From the NCBI RefSeq assembly GCF_046630445.1, contig NC_092339.1, forward strand, positions 51,521,501 through 51,585,500: a DNA stretch of 64,000 nt, written 5' to 3'. The translations under genes and the position numbers were made by a program. Origin of the DNA: Rutidosis leptorrhynchoides. Lineage: Eukaryota > Streptophyta > Magnoliopsida > Asterales > Asteraceae. The notes below the pieces were generated by a model. The model saw nothing but the letters and a program-made list of their open reading frames with translations, was not told where the DNA came from and did no database searches. Below, piece after piece: positions 1-10,199 of the stretch; position 1 is the stretch's first letter; the number at the start of each line of letters is the position of its first letter.

Positions 1-279
1 TAAAAACTCAAAAAAATCTTCATGATCATCAGTAATATCAAAAATATGATTATTATCAATATATCTTAGCGAAACAGGTGCATTAGGTGGCAATTCAATT
101 TTTTTGAGAATTTTCCTTAACAATACTCTTCGATTTATTGGTTTTTGTGGAGCAAGTGGTAGTTTTAATCTGGTTCTAAAACAGTCAAGAGGCAGATACA
201 TAGGTATGTTGTTAACAAATTCAAAATTACCTCCACAACATACATGAACAACAAATGCTTCATCATTACTACAACTCAT
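1..279 (-). CDS. 5' part of an unrecognised ORF, runs off window edge
   Basis: An open minus-strand frame begins with ATG at 279 and stays open for 93 codons to base 1, so only the N-terminal part is visible. The peptide begins MSCSNDEAFVVHVCCGG and ends with an acidic/aromatic stretch (IFDITDDHEDFFEFL). Its frame has no stop and its amino acid mix looks protein-like, but I do not recognise a family. The N-terminal regions of plant Mutator-like transposases can look similar (a short beta-rich head ending in acidic residues); this is only a guess. It is divergent from the DUF295 gene downstream. Codon content is AT-rich like the neighbouring genes. The rest of the frame lies outside the window, so it could also be one exon or a relic. 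Confidence 0.4.
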   Translation of the reverse strand, partial: MSCSNDEAFVVHVCCGGNFEFVNNIPMYLPLDCFRTRLKLPLAPQKPINRRVLLRKILKKIELPPNAPVSLRYIDNNHIFDITDDHEDFFEFL

Positions 280-800
280 TAAGACACAAATTAGTGAAAA
301 AATAGATAAAAGTTGGTACCTTAACGATGCTCTAATGACTTGATCTTTTTGAAAATGAAGTAAAATAAAATTATTAATCTGGAGTTCTAGCCTCATTAAA
401 TAGACAGGTACATAATCTTATCCGTAAAGGTACAAAGAATCCAAAAAAATCTTATCCAGAAATCAGGAAAAATTCATTCTGATAAGGCGCAAGGCGCAAG
501 GACGCAAGGACGCAAGCCCTTATCCTTGCGCCTTGCGTTTACACGCAAAGGCGCAAGCCGCAAGGTCGCAAGGTCTAAAGATACTTACGCCTTGCGCGGG
601 CAAATTCTCAAAAAAAAAAAGGGGGGTTCCAGCTCAGAAAAGGGCAAAAAAATGGGTATTTTGGTGATTGACCCTTTCCCATATCCAAAACGTGTGGAAA
701 TATCCATCTCCTGAAAAAAATAAGTCCAGCCCAAAACAAAAGTCGCTTTCCAATTAAATCTCCAGATACTCTAAAGGTCCCTACTCAAAAAGGTTTATTT
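280..800. other. Divergent intergenic region
   Basis: Between the minus-strand ORF and the 5'UTR of the DUF295 gene. It is AT-rich except for a GC-rich block of GCGCAAGG-type repeats (listed separately). It must contain the promoter of the plus-strand gene, but I see no clear TATA box at a supported distance. Confidence 0.4.
484..600. repeat. Short GC-rich GCGCAAGG direct and inverted repeats
   Basis: At least six copies of GCGCAAGG/ACGCAAGG occur here, with the reverse complement CCTTGCGC at several places (about 520-540 and 590-600), so the block can fold back on itself. Such GC-rich subterminal repeats in AT-rich plant DNA are typical of non-autonomous hAT-type elements, but I could not identify terminal inverted repeats or a target-site duplication. 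Confidence 0.55.
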
Positions 801-966
801 CTTTCGCTCTTATCTCCTATGCGAATGCCCGTCTCTTCACAACTTCAGCTTTTCAATTTCAAATCGAAGTAGTGAAGGAAGCTGCGGATTGTTTATAACT
901 TCCACTATCGCCTTCACATTATTCGATTTCCTCAAGTATCAGCAACTTTTCTTGGTATTAAATCAG

Positions 967-1501
967 GTAATTTATTTAGTTAATTAATTTATTTAGGGTT
1001 TACAAAATTTATGTTAAAAATTGAGGTATAATGTTTAAATCGTGTACTTCTACTTGCCGACTTTCTTCATGTTGTTGTTTAGCTGTAAAGCTGTTTTTTG
1101 AGCTCTGCTACTGCTGTTTTTGGCTGTGATACTGTTTCTAGTTCATTTTTTAGCAGTTTTAGTGCCTTTTTTTTTGTGTACAGAAATAGTCTTTTTTATT
1201 GCACTTATTTAATACAAACTAGTAATTATTTTTATTTATTTACTATTTTTGTTGTTGTTGCTGTTGTCAAAATCACGTTTTTTTATTGCACTTATTCAAA
1301 GGGATTTACTAAAATTTTCATTAAAACAAGTGTTTTTGAGTTTGTAAATTGAGTTCGGGTATTGATGAAGTTTGAGCCATAGTGGCTTGATATTGATCAA
1401 TTGCTCAATTGGGTGGAGATTTGTTGTATGTTCATCTGAATAAGGAATGTAGTTTTAACCTACTACTGATTTTTAGATGATTGTTATTATTAACTTGTTA
1501 G
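967..1501 (+). other. 5'UTR intron of the DUF295/F-box-like gene
   Basis: Donor CAG|GTAATT at 966/967 and acceptor ATTAACTTGTTAG at 1501 directly precede the ATG at 1502. The sequence between is T-rich with no coding signal, as expected of a leader intron. The transcribed leader probably starts somewhere in 800-900. This intron explains the T-rich open frame near 1098-1352, which is not a gene. Confidence 0.55.
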
Positions 1502-3929
1502 ATGGAGCATGATCAGAAGGTTTCTATTGGTTCATCATGTGACGAATTTCCTCTTTTATCTTCAAAATATCCATGGTTTATTGTTCAGAACTTCATAGAT
1601 GAACAAGACGCCATTGATACAGAATTTTACTCTACACTACACGACCCGCTGATTAAATATCAAAGTCAAATCCCCGAATTGAATGGAAAACGTATTCGAG
1701 GTTGTCTCCATGGCTGGTTAATTCTATCAAACCATCCATATAATACCAGTTGGTCTCTTTGGAACCCTTTGACTTTGAAGATTATTGATCTTCCTAATTT
1801 GGTATTGTATACCGCATATGGTGTATCTTTAGATGAATGTTGTTTGACGGCTCCTCCTGATGATCCCAATTCAATCCTCCTGGTAACAAGATGTGATGAA
1901 TCTTCAATTTTCATTTGCCGGATGAATTCTAAAAAAAGTTGTATGAGATGGACTCAAATGTCATATGCTAAACAACTCAAGGAATTAACATATGATGGTG
2001 CATATCTAAATAGTCTAACATGTTGTAATGGTAAAATATATGCTTTAATTTGCGATAGTTCTATCTCTCCTGTAGTCATACAGGTTGAGATTGTAGTAAA
2101 GGACTATCAAAATACAATTCAACTACTGATGTTTGGGAATGGCCCTTTGTTTTCTTATTCTTCTTCTGATTCTAAACGTTCTTTGGGGTGGGCTAATTTT
2201 TTGAAGGGATATGGTACAAAATTGTTCTGCATTAGCGTTGGTATTGATGAAAAAACTAAGAAATGTGGTGATGTGTCTTTGTTTCAATTAGACACGGCTA
2301 GTATAAAGTCTGAAGAATTGGAGTGTCTCAAGAAATGGGACTTGACTGGTGTTAAAAAAATGGAACAAATGAGTGAGGATGACCTCAAAGACTTGCGGAT
2401 TACTCAAGTTAAGTGGGAAGAAATGAATGACTTGAATGATGCTATCTTTTATGTGGATCTTGGTCGGGATTGGTCCATATTTTATAACCCTGCGGTTGAC
2501 TCCGAGTTAGGGGGTTACATACACATTCGTTACGAAGTGGATGGAATATTATACTTGTACCATGTCAAAGATAGAACCATCGTCGTATCTTCTATGCCTT
2601 CTCAAGTGGTCTCAACAACCCGTGTGTTGATGTTGGAAGGAAGGTAATAATGATCATCTTAGTTGATTTATCATTTATATTTATGTGTCATGTTATTATT
2701 GTATACTTTTATTTATTGCTATGAAAATAATACTTCTTTTTTCATGTAGGCTAGAAAAGGATGAGAGTGTGGTAACGGGTGACGCTGTTGAGCATAATGA
2801 ATCACGCGTGTACAATATTCCATTTGGAGTTTATAAGATTATTTTGGAATATTGTGTTGGTGTGGAGTACCTCAACTTTCGTGCTACATGCAAACTCTGT
2901 CATCTTGCTGCACCTCTCATAGGGTGGAGAAACGAGTCATCATTAAGAAGAAGAAGATGGCATAATTATTCATTAAATTCACCATGTCTAATGGTTGTAG
3001 ATAAAGGGATTGTCACTTTTATAGATCCGTTGTCGGGTGATAAGTATTTTATGAAGAATTCAAAGCTATCGTTGTCGTTGGTGGAGGACACGATATATTG
3101 TTCGAGGTATGGTTGGTTGTTGTGCGAGAGCAGAGAATATGAATGCCCAGTGTTTTTTAACCCCTTCACAAATGATGTACGCAAGCTTCCAGTATTTAAT
3201 AATGGTGATGTAAAAAGCTTATGTTTCTCAGCGCCACCTACTTCATCTGATTGGATAGTTGGTGGATATGCAATCATCAATGACAGGATTACTTTGATCT
3301 ACTTTGTAAGTGGGAAACCATCTTGGTGTTTGTTCGAAGACAATAATGATCGTAACTTTGTAAATGGGGAACCTCTGTTTTCTTCAATATTTATTGGCAG
3401 AGATCTTTATGCGATGTATAAAGAAATGGTAAATCCGACCATCTGGCAGCCCCACACCAACACGTATATAGAGATGCGGTCTACTGTTTCTTACATGTAT
3501 TCCAGTACATTTGACCCGATTGACTCAGTTATTTTAGCCGAAGTACCGAAAAGTAGTTGTAGCTCTAGGACACAATATTTTGTGATGAATTGTGATGAAT
3601 ATCTTTTAGTAGTTATTGTGGGTGAGTTTGGAGAAGTCGAGGTATTCAGGCGAAATCATGCTGACGATCAATGGAAGAAAACAGACACTATAGGGAGGCA
3701 CACAATTTATATTGGTGGTCCCACATCTGTTTGTGTTGATGCCAAAACGCGTGAAATGGAGAATAAGATCGTTTTCCCGAACCTAGTGTGGTATTCACTC
3801 AAAACACGAACGTATCACACATTTGGTGGGAAACTTGTCAACAATGGTTTTGGGGGTTTCTTGGAAGCCAAAACTCATGCTTGGATAGAACCAAGTTGGT
3901 CCAAGCTGGATGTTAACCAACTTAATTAG
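1502..3929 (+). CDS. Double DUF295/KIB1-type protein with central F-box-like motif
   Basis: Two coding exons, 1502-2643 and 2750-3929, with a GT-AG intron 2644-2749 (AG|GTAATA ... CATGTAG|G) that splits an Arg codon. The product is 773 residues. Residues about 20-380 form a DUF295/KIB1-4-type beta-propeller unit, with the family's closing pattern (DAIFYVDLG, then SELGGYIHI, then YLYHVKDRTIVVSSMPS). Residues about 400-440 read like an F-box (IPFGVYKIILEYCVGVEYLNFRATCKLCHLAAPLI). A second propeller-like unit follows, with WLLC and FFNPFTNDVRKLP motifs. F-box/DUF295 proteins usually act as SCF ubiquitin-ligase substrate receptors, normally F-box first and one propeller. Here one propeller unit precedes the F-box, so this may be a fusion of two tandem genes. 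An alternative is two genes, the first ending at the TAA just past the donor. The good splice sites and matching frame favour one gene. Confidence 0.75.
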
Positions 3930-4530
3930 GTACTGTCATCATCGGACGAGGTCCAAGTGCCATATGAAGTCACCAGAGCATCATTGTTTTCACATGAGGG
4001 AAGGCCTTGGAACAGTAAGTTAGCCGATGACATCAAACTATTTAGGGTTTTTTTTAATTGGGGCACTTTCATGTATAAACTCAAAAAACTGTTTGACGTA
4101 AGTTTAAAACCTTTTGCTATGTTCATGTAGACAGTTTCTGCATTTGATGTCATTTGTATGTTAATTTTAAGTGTTTGGGGATTTTATCTAAGTTTTTTCT
4201 GGTAGAATTTGTATGTTAGTATATGTGTTGTGACCATTCGTGCATGTTGATGATTGATGATAGTAGCTCTACGTTTAAGGAACATTATTCTCAAGTTAAC
4301 TGAAGTTAAGCATGGTCGCAGTTGCATTACTTTGATACGTTCCGACTTATTTTTTTCTTTTACTAAAATAACGAAGAGTACTAAAAAGTAGCATTTCATT
4401 GAAAAACAGAGGAAACCGATATAGAACATACAACCACGGAAAGGCTTGTTGAGAGTAAACTTCACAAACTGAAGCTAACTCAAAACGAGCCTAAACTAAA
4501 CCAAAAACGCCATACAATGCGAACAATACC

Positions 4531-4700
4531 AATAACAATCGCCTAAACAATTACAAAATACTAAAAACTAATTGAACAATACCAATAACAATCGCCTAAA
4601 CAATTACCAATAACAATCGCCTAAACAATTACAAAATACTAAAAACTAATCGAACAATGCCAATAACAATCGCCTAAACAATTACACAATGCTAAAACTA
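4531..4700. repeat. Tandem repeat, AACAATCGCCTAAACAATTAC type
   Basis: A segment containing AATAACAATCGCCTAAACAA recurs four times, near 4530, 4585, 4610 and 4665. Three full units of about 50-85 bp also share CAAAATACTAAAAACTAAT. Small differences between copies show some age. It lies in the minus-strand 3' part of the LINE-like remnant. Confidence 0.75.
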
Positions 4701-4919
4701 ATCGAGCAAACGTAAACAAAGCACACAAGCTGATTTAAACGCCTTAGAGGGACCTTTATGATCCGTTCCATCCGGACGGTTCGTAATCCCATCAACTTTA
4801 TCAATATGGACGCCCTTACCTTTCCGAGACTTAAAGGAGTAAGTGAGAACGTTGAAGGACTTGCTTCCAAGTAGAACACCAGAGGATGGAGGAAACAAAC
4901 CGCGATCCGCTAAATCATG

Positions 4920-4944
4920 AAAAAAAAAAAAAAAAAAAAAAAAA
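4920..4944. repeat. Poly(A) run, 25 A
   Basis: An uninterrupted run of A that splits the LINE-like remnant. It may mark a separate retroposition or slippage; no target-site duplication was seen. Confidence 0.9.
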
Positions 4945-5267
4945 CCCCTTACTGCTAACGTTCAAGGTACCGGTTACGTATTCATCCCGTAGACCGGAAA
5001 CCCCATTATCTACTTCGGATATCTGCTTGTTCTTGATCACCCGAACTCATCATCGTCCCGTAAAATAAAGTGACCTTCCGCGTCCTTCACCTTATGTCCT
5101 TCTGCATGTCTTTCTTGCAACGATTGTAATTAAAACCTTTCTTAGCCCCAATCTCAACATGTATATCAACAGTAGGCTCAACAATTGGAGTGTCACTAAC
5201 TTCTAAAGCAACAAAAGTTGGAACCAAATTGAATTGGACCATCAACCTTATTAATACCTTTTTGACA

Positions 5268-5270
<3 letters not shown>

Positions 5271-5318
<48 letters not shown>
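5271..5318. repeat. Poly(T) run, 48 T
   Basis: A pure T run of 48 bases, which reads as poly(A) on the minus strand. It bounds the LINE-like remnant on its upstream (minus-strand 5') side, so it is not that remnant's own tail. It could be the tail of another minus-strand retroposon that lay to the right. Confidence 0.9.
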
Positions 5319-5319
<1 letters not shown>

Positions 5320-5781
5320 AGGTGGTAAAGCTACTGAATTAATGCTATAGAATTAGACAAAACTAACAACAACAAAAAACATTTGTATTTCAAATACCCT
5401 ACTATCAACGGTTTCCATTTGTCATTCATTTTAATTTTTTCGAACGGGTGAAATTTTATTAAACTAGCAAAGCGCATCAAATAAAATTAAGGAGAATCGA
5501 AACAAAATCATCCAAGCAAGGAACATCTTTTCCATTTGTCATTTATGTACGATATGCTTCTAATTTGTATTATAACAAGATAAAAATTTATTTTAGTGTT
5601 GTTATTGTAAGTTATATATGTTTGCAATAGATTGCACGTTAAACAATGCCACTCATTATTGAACCCAATTGTAACATAAACCCATTGTCTTCTGTAGTGG
5701 GTTCTCTTAATTTGTCCCTTTTTAAAATGTTGTCATCGAACGTTGATCGTAACTAAGAACAAGAAAAACATTTTCACTAAG

Positions 5782-5789
5782 TTTATAAG
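5782..5789 (+). promoter_or_regulatory. Possible TATA box of the chitinase gene
   Basis: TTTATAAG lies about 53 bp upstream of the chitinase ATG, which would give a short leader of about 20-25 bases. The position is reasonable for a plant promoter, but no transcription start is known. Confidence 0.35.
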
Positions 5790-5834
5790 TAGATAATTAA
5801 CATTCTCATCCGTCACAAAAACAAGAGATTAACT

Positions 5835-6977
5835 ATGGCTACTCAAAGAATCACATTCCTTTTTGTCTTAACAATCTTGAACTTTCCCTTAATTACTATA
5901 GCACTCGGGTCAAAATCTCATGATTTGGTATCCGATCAAGGTGTTAGAGCAGCTTATTGGCCTTCGTTCACTGGATATCCCGCCTCTTCCATCGACACAT
6001 CATACTTCTCACACATTTACTACGCATTTGTTCTACCATCGTCTACCAATTACGCACTTGACATAACATCAGACGATGTAGACAAGTTACTTGAGTTTTC
6101 AAATGCTAAAAGTAGTTGGAATCCGCCTGTTAAAACCGTGTTGTCCATTGGAGGTGGCGGGGGTGGTGATTTACCCAGTATTTTTTCAAAAATGGCAAGT
6201 CAAGAGTATTCTCGTGCCACTTTTATAAATTCAACTATCGAAGTAGCACGAGATTTCAATTTTGATGGCGTTGATCTTGATTGGGAGTTTCCATCGAACG
6301 AGTCTGATATGGCAAACTTAGCTTTGTTATTTAATGAATGGCATGTTGCGCTTGAACATGAGGCGAATGTGAATAATAGGGCTCGACTCGTATTGACTTC
6401 GGCTGTTTATTATGCTTCCAACATTTCATTTAATGGTGGACCGCGAACATACCCAACCCAGGTGATAAGTCAATACGTTGACTGGATTAGTCCAATGTGC
6501 TTTGATTATCATGGCACTTGGGAAAATTTTACAGGATTGCATTCGGCTTTATACGACCCAAACACTGATCTTAGTACAGATTTTGGAATCGGGTCTTGGA
6601 TTCAAGCGGGTGTGCCTTCCAAAAAGATCGTATTGGGCCTACCCCTCTACGGCCCAACATGGTCGCTCCAGGACCCAAATGTCAACACGGTCGGAGCTCC
6701 AACCACCGGGGCGGGCCCTGGAAGTGGTATATTGGTCTATTCTCAAGTTGTTGATTTCAATAAGGAGAACAACGCAACAATTGTGTTCGATAACACAAGG
6801 GTTTCGTACTATTCTTATGCAGGTGACTCATGGATCTCATATGACGATACTGGATCGATTAGATCCAAGGTCCATTATGCACGGGATCGAGCCTTGGGTG
6901 GGTACTTCTTTTGGGCCTTAGGACAAGATTTGGAATGGGCTATTTCAAGTACAGCTTCACAGGCATGGTTAACTTGA
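5835..6977 (+). CDS. Class V chitinase, glycoside hydrolase family 18
   Basis: A single open frame of 380 residues, a usual length for plant class V chitinases. Residues 1-25 form a signal peptide (hydrophobic TFLFVLTILNFPLITIAL), so the protein is probably secreted or vacuolar. The mature part begins with the GH18 beta-1 strand (VRAAYWPSF). SIGGGGGG at about 104-111 is the conserved beta-3 motif. DGVDLDWE at 144-151 is the DxxDxDxE catalytic motif, with Glu151 as proton donor. MCFDYHG at 221-227 is the substrate-binding MxYD-type motif, with Phe where Tyr is common. GGYFFWALGQD near the C-terminus supplies the conserved Trp. All catalytic residues are present, so hydrolysis of chitin or chitin-like oligosaccharides (defence, or Nod-factor-type substrates in some relatives) is likely. 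Exact substrate cannot be read from sequence. No intron is needed. It is convergent with the cytochrome b561 gene. Confidence 0.93.
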   Translation: MATQRITFLFVLTILNFPLITIALGSKSHDLVSDQGVRAAYWPSFTGYPASSIDTSYFSHIYYAFVLPSSTNYALDITSDDVDKLLEFSNAKSSWNPPVKTVLSIGGGGGGDLPSIFSKMASQEYSRATFINSTIEVARDFNFDGVDLDWEFPSNESDMANLALLFNEWHVALEHEANVNNRARLVLTSAVYYASNISFNGGPRTYPTQVISQYVDWISPMCFDYHGTWENFTGLHSALYDPNTDLSTDFGIGSWIQAGVPSKKIVLGLPLYGPTWSLQDPNVNTVGAPTTGAGPGSGILVYSQVVDFNKENNATIVFDNTRVSYYSYAGDSWISYDDTGSIRSKVHYARDRALGGYFFWALGQDLEWAISSTASQAWLT

Positions 6978-7372
6978 TAAATTTGTAGTACATTCAATAT
7001 TTATGTAAATTTACAATGAGAAGCTATGAGATATATGTTTGTGCATCTTTTAGCACAAAACTAATGATATCCTGCAGCCTAAAATTGGAAAACAAAGAAA
7101 AAACTACTGTCTTTTTCCATTTGATATGCTTGTTAAAAGAGAATTAGAACTTAAAAAAATATAATGATCCTTGATGAATAATAACAAATGTATTAAGTGT
7201 AAACTAAGTACATTCAGATAACATTTTTCCTCTCTAGAACTAGCAAACATGTTGAGTATACACACAATAAGCCGCCCAAGATCAAAACTGGTAGTCGGGT
7301 CAATACAGTTCACATAAAAAATGAAATAAAAACGATAACGACTCACCAAATCTTTTAACAAAAAACCGACTT
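6978..7372. other. Spacer between convergent genes
   Basis: Contains the 3' ends of the chitinase (+) and the DM13/DOMON/cytochrome b561 gene (-). AT-rich, with AATAAA-like words on both strands (for example ATGAAATAAAAACG at about 7320) that may serve polyadenylation. No separate gene seen. Confidence 0.5.
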
Positions 7373-10051
7373 TTATATAACGGTGTACCTTCCCGAAACG
7401 GGTTCGAGCTGTACTTCCATTATTTCACCCGAATCTTTATCTTCATGTTTCCCATTTGAGCTTAAAAGATCAGCATCTTCCTCTTCCCCATTACCCAAAA
7501 CCCAGTTGCTTCTCACTATTGTTTCCCCGTTACGCCTTTCTTTATATTCCAAATATAAAACCGTGACAAAACCTAACGATACCCAAACAATCAATGCCCA
7601 TGTTAGCCCACGGGTATTTTCGTCATTGTATCTATCTCCTAAATGTTTCATCCCACTAATAAGAGCAGCAATCGCAACAAAAATTGAACATCTTCCTACA
7701 TACATGTGAACATATTCCCAAATTATCCTTTTAGAAGACGAGCTTTCATTATCGGGCTTTTTGGGTCGGAAATAAGCGTTAACGGGCTGTATGCAACCCA
7801 TCAGAATTGTCAAGATCCCAAATTTCACGTGTGCTGACCCGAGATAAAACCCGCGAAGCTCGGCTACAGCAAAAAGGAGCCCGAGAAAAGTAATGGCTAG
7901 GCCCGAATACTGTGAGTATACATGAATCTTGAACCATATGTCCCCGGGCAGATGTTTAGTGTATCGGGCAGCTAAAATCCCACAAGGTAGTAATATGCCC
8001 CAAGCTAAAAACATCATGAACCCGTGTGCAGCTAAAACGGGCCGTAAATCCTCCTCTGCCTCTGCTGAACCACGAATGAGTGAAACCCGAACAGGTTTAT
8101 TGCTTTTCACAAAATGCATGTTACTTTGGGTCAAATGGTCTAATGACCATTTTGCCCCCATGGCCCATATGACTTTGAGAGGGCTTGTGGGTTCAATAAT
8201 GTTGTTACACTCTTGTCTTTCTTTTCGGTTACAATTTGGATCTAACGGGCGGGTGAATTCGAGCGTAATGACTCCATTTTCTGACTTGCATCTGACATAT
8301 GTAAGATTTTCATTGGTGGGGTGTAGACTTTGGGCATCCATTCCGTCTATCCAATACGTGTTGACCCGACCCGTACCGTTTACATCAACCCATCCAACAT
8401 ATGCAAAACTGTTCTCCATTTCTGACCCGAACCCAATTGCAAGATACCCGCTTTTCTTTTCACTACGGGCTGCTATAGATATCGACTTATCCGAAAGTGT
8501 CCAAAAGAAATTTACTTGTTGATCATCTAACAGAACACTGTTTTTATACATATCGGTTAAACCCCCGTCAACAACTTGAATCTTCCAACCCATTTTTTGT
8601 GTAAAAACAGACTGATAATAGACTTCATCAGGGGTATTTCGGTCAGGGGCCCACATCAACTCTTTCGGGCTGGACTGAACCCCTTGAGCATCTGGCCCAC
8701 CCGTGTAAACTGTTTCCGACCCGTTTCTAGAAGTTGCATTACCACCAAGTGGGTCAGACGTGATATAGAACGCAACATCATGACCCGCTTGAATTGAGAA
8801 TTTCACGGGTACACCTCTCTCGACCCGCAAAACAGGAGATTCTTTCTTGTTCATATACAAAACCTTAGAAGGATTTGGCGGGTTTGGGTAATGCAAAGCG
8901 GGGCCCGAAGTAACAATAATCGGTTCCTTCTTATCCGCAATCACTAATTCTTGATCTTCCTTATCTTCAGCATCAAGTGGGCCCAAACAATCATTTACAC
9001 TCTCTGAAACGTTAATATGAACATGCCCGTATGTCTTACCATGGTTTTGTGGAAGGTAATATGGGCGAATTGAATCGGGCGGTTTTATCAACCCTAAAGC
9101 CCAAATACACGTTCTCTTACTTGTAACATCGATATCCCAATCATATTTCTTGTCTACAGACTTTAACGGTCTCTGAAATCGAATAAACGATACACCATCT
9201 TTTCTATGACCATAAACTAACCGTGTATTGTTTACAAGATCATTCGAAACTGAAGCATTATACATTGTATCGGGACATACACCCTCGAATGTACCATCTT
9301 CGTTCATAATACATTCACTATACTTTGTAATATAATAATCATCAGCAAACGGAATACCTTCTTCATTAAAACCCGTTACCGCCACATCAGCATGAAGCAT
9401 ATGATCATGTTCCCTATTCGGTTCAGTCCACCCAAAAGCCATATAATTTTGAATCCCAATTGCACCCTCTAAACCAATATCAATCACATTATCTTTCTCA
9501 TTCAATGTCCATCTCAATCTATACGTATCTGATAACACTTTACAATTTTCAAACATCGTCGGTTGTAAACCGGTCTCCGTACTAGAATTCAACGGCGCTT
9601 CGTCCGAATTTGGCAACATAACATGCCCAAAATCGGATGCCATCGAACTATCCCAAACAGACACAACCCTAAACTTATCCCAAGTAACATTATTCATTAA
9701 ACTAACAGTAAAGCTATCATTTTTATAATAAGTTGATGCATTCAATTGATCATCAGATATAATAAACCCTGAAGTTAGATTTTCATAATCATCACCAACA
9801 GCACCCCACCAATGAACATGAGAACTACCAGGAAGCATATCAAATTCACTAATTCTAAAAGAACAATTATTTATTATACTAAAAGATCCTCTTAACTGAT
9901 GTTGAACCATAACAAACTGGGAAGTGAAATTAAGTAATGAAGTCATGGATTGTGCGCAACTTCGTGTAGAAACTGGATCAGATTTGGTGCATATACAAAG
10001 ATTTATAACGAAGTATAATAAAATTAGCAAAAAAGATTGTAACTTTGCCAT
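7373..10051 (-). CDS. DM13-DOMON-cytochrome b561 membrane protein (At5g54830-like)
   Basis: Intronless 892-residue frame. Order: signal peptide (about 1-22); a DM13 domain (about 35-150, with LRGSFSIINNCSFRI, HWWGAVG and NVTWDKFRVVSVWD); a first DOMON domain (about 165-345); a spacer; a second DOMON-like domain (about 500-665, QVNFFWTLSDKSISIAARSEKKSGYLAIGFG); then a cytochrome b561 core of five or six membrane helices (about 675-840). The four haem-binding histidines are present at about 676 (AAHGFMM), 710 (FKIHVYS), 741 (SAHVKFG) and 782 (EYVHMYVG). An acidic cytosolic tail follows. Family members pass electrons across a membrane, probably from cytosolic ascorbate, to extracellular acceptors. 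This architecture and length match the single-copy plant group typified by Arabidopsis At5g54830, whose role is poorly known. N-glycosylation sequons are numerous in the outer half, as expected. Confidence 0.93.
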   Translation of the reverse strand: MAKLQSFLLILLYFVINLCICTKSDPVSTRSCAQSMTSLLNFTSQFVMVQHQLRGSFSIINNCSFRISEFDMLPGSSHVHWWGAVGDDYENLTSGFIISDDQLNASTYYKNDSFTVSLMNNVTWDKFRVVSVWDSSMASDFGHVMLPNSDEAPLNSSTETGLQPTMFENCKVLSDTYRLRWTLNEKDNVIDIGLEGAIGIQNYMAFGWTEPNREHDHMLHADVAVTGFNEEGIPFADDYYITKYSECIMNEDGTFEGVCPDTMYNASVSNDLVNNTRLVYGHRKDGVSFIRFQRPLKSVDKKYDWDIDVTSKRTCIWALGLIKPPDSIRPYYLPQNHGKTYGHVHINVSESVNDCLGPLDAEDKEDQELVIADKKEPIIVTSGPALHYPNPPNPSKVLYMNKKESPVLRVERGVPVKFSIQAGHDVAFYITSDPLGGNATSRNGSETVYTGGPDAQGVQSSPKELMWAPDRNTPDEVYYQSVFTQKMGWKIQVVDGGLTDMYKNSVLLDDQQVNFFWTLSDKSISIAARSEKKSGYLAIGFGSEMENSFAYVGWVDVNGTGRVNTYWIDGMDAQSLHPTNENLTYVRCKSENGVITLEFTRPLDPNCNRKERQECNNIIEPTSPLKVIWAMGAKWSLDHLTQSNMHFVKSNKPVRVSLIRGSAEAEEDLRPVLAAHGFMMFLAWGILLPCGILAARYTKHLPGDIWFKIHVYSQYSGLAITFLGLLFAVAELRGFYLGSAHVKFGILTILMGCIQPVNAYFRPKKPDNESSSSKRIIWEYVHMYVGRCSIFVAIAALISGMKHLGDRYNDENTRGLTWALIVWVSLGFVTVLYLEYKERRNGETIVRSNWVLGNGEEEDADLLSSNGKHEDKDSGEIMEVQLEPVSGRYTVI

Positions 10052-10075
10052 TAAATTGATACAAAATTTGAGATC

Positions 10076-10131
10076 TGATATGGGTATTAGTTAATTGAAA
10101 TGGGTTTATAAGAAAGAGGGCGGATTTACCT
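10076..10131 (-). other. Possible short 5'UTR intron of the cytochrome b561 gene
   Basis: On the minus strand, GATCAAAACAG|GTAAATC and CCCATATCAG|ATCTC bracket 56 bases just upstream of the ATG. The sites look good, but 56 bp is shorter than most plant introns, so the leader may simply be unspliced. Confidence 0.25.
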
Positions 10132-10199
10132 GTTTTGATCGCCGGAGAACGGTGGTTCTGGGGCGGCTATCTAGAGAGATGGAAAATAAAAAAATGGGA

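Larger units (their letters stand above)
4340..5320 (-). pseudogene. Degraded LINE-like ORF1 remnant
   Basis: On the minus strand, pieces resembling plant LINE ORF1 spacer protein can be read: a KVDG motif near 5240-5260, EIGAKKGFNYNRCKKDMQK near 5100-5160, then a second KVDG block near 4780-4830 with SSGVLLGSK just upstream. The reading frame changes between blocks and is broken by the A run at 4920-4944. Downstream on the minus strand (4460-4340) is AT-rich sequence with a TTTCAATGAAATGCTAC-type tail seen at the ends of retroposed plant transcripts. The KKGFNY-type motif is familiar from nucleotide-binding alpha-beta-plait LINE proteins annotated in Asteraceae. This is a weak recognition; another retroposed gene is possible. 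Confidence 0.35.
3930..5834. other. Intergenic region with repeats and LINE-like debris
   Basis: Starts with the 3'UTR of the DUF295 gene (to about 4180), then holds a tandem repeat (4531-4700), a degraded minus-strand LINE-like stretch between about 4340 and 5320, long A and T runs, and finally about 500 bp of plain AT-rich sequence that serves as the chitinase promoter. No other gene is supported. Confidence 0.6.

Noticed and set aside
1098-1352. 84-codon T-rich open frame
   Set aside because: Lies in the 5'UTR intron of the DUF295 gene and is low-complexity Phe-rich; no family features.
6478-6921. 147-codon frame overlapping the chitinase
   Set aside because: Out-of-frame shadow of the GH18 coding sequence.
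7929-8522. 197-codon plus-strand frame
   Set aside because: Antisense shadow of the DM13/DOMON/cytochrome b561 gene, whose own frame has clear domains.
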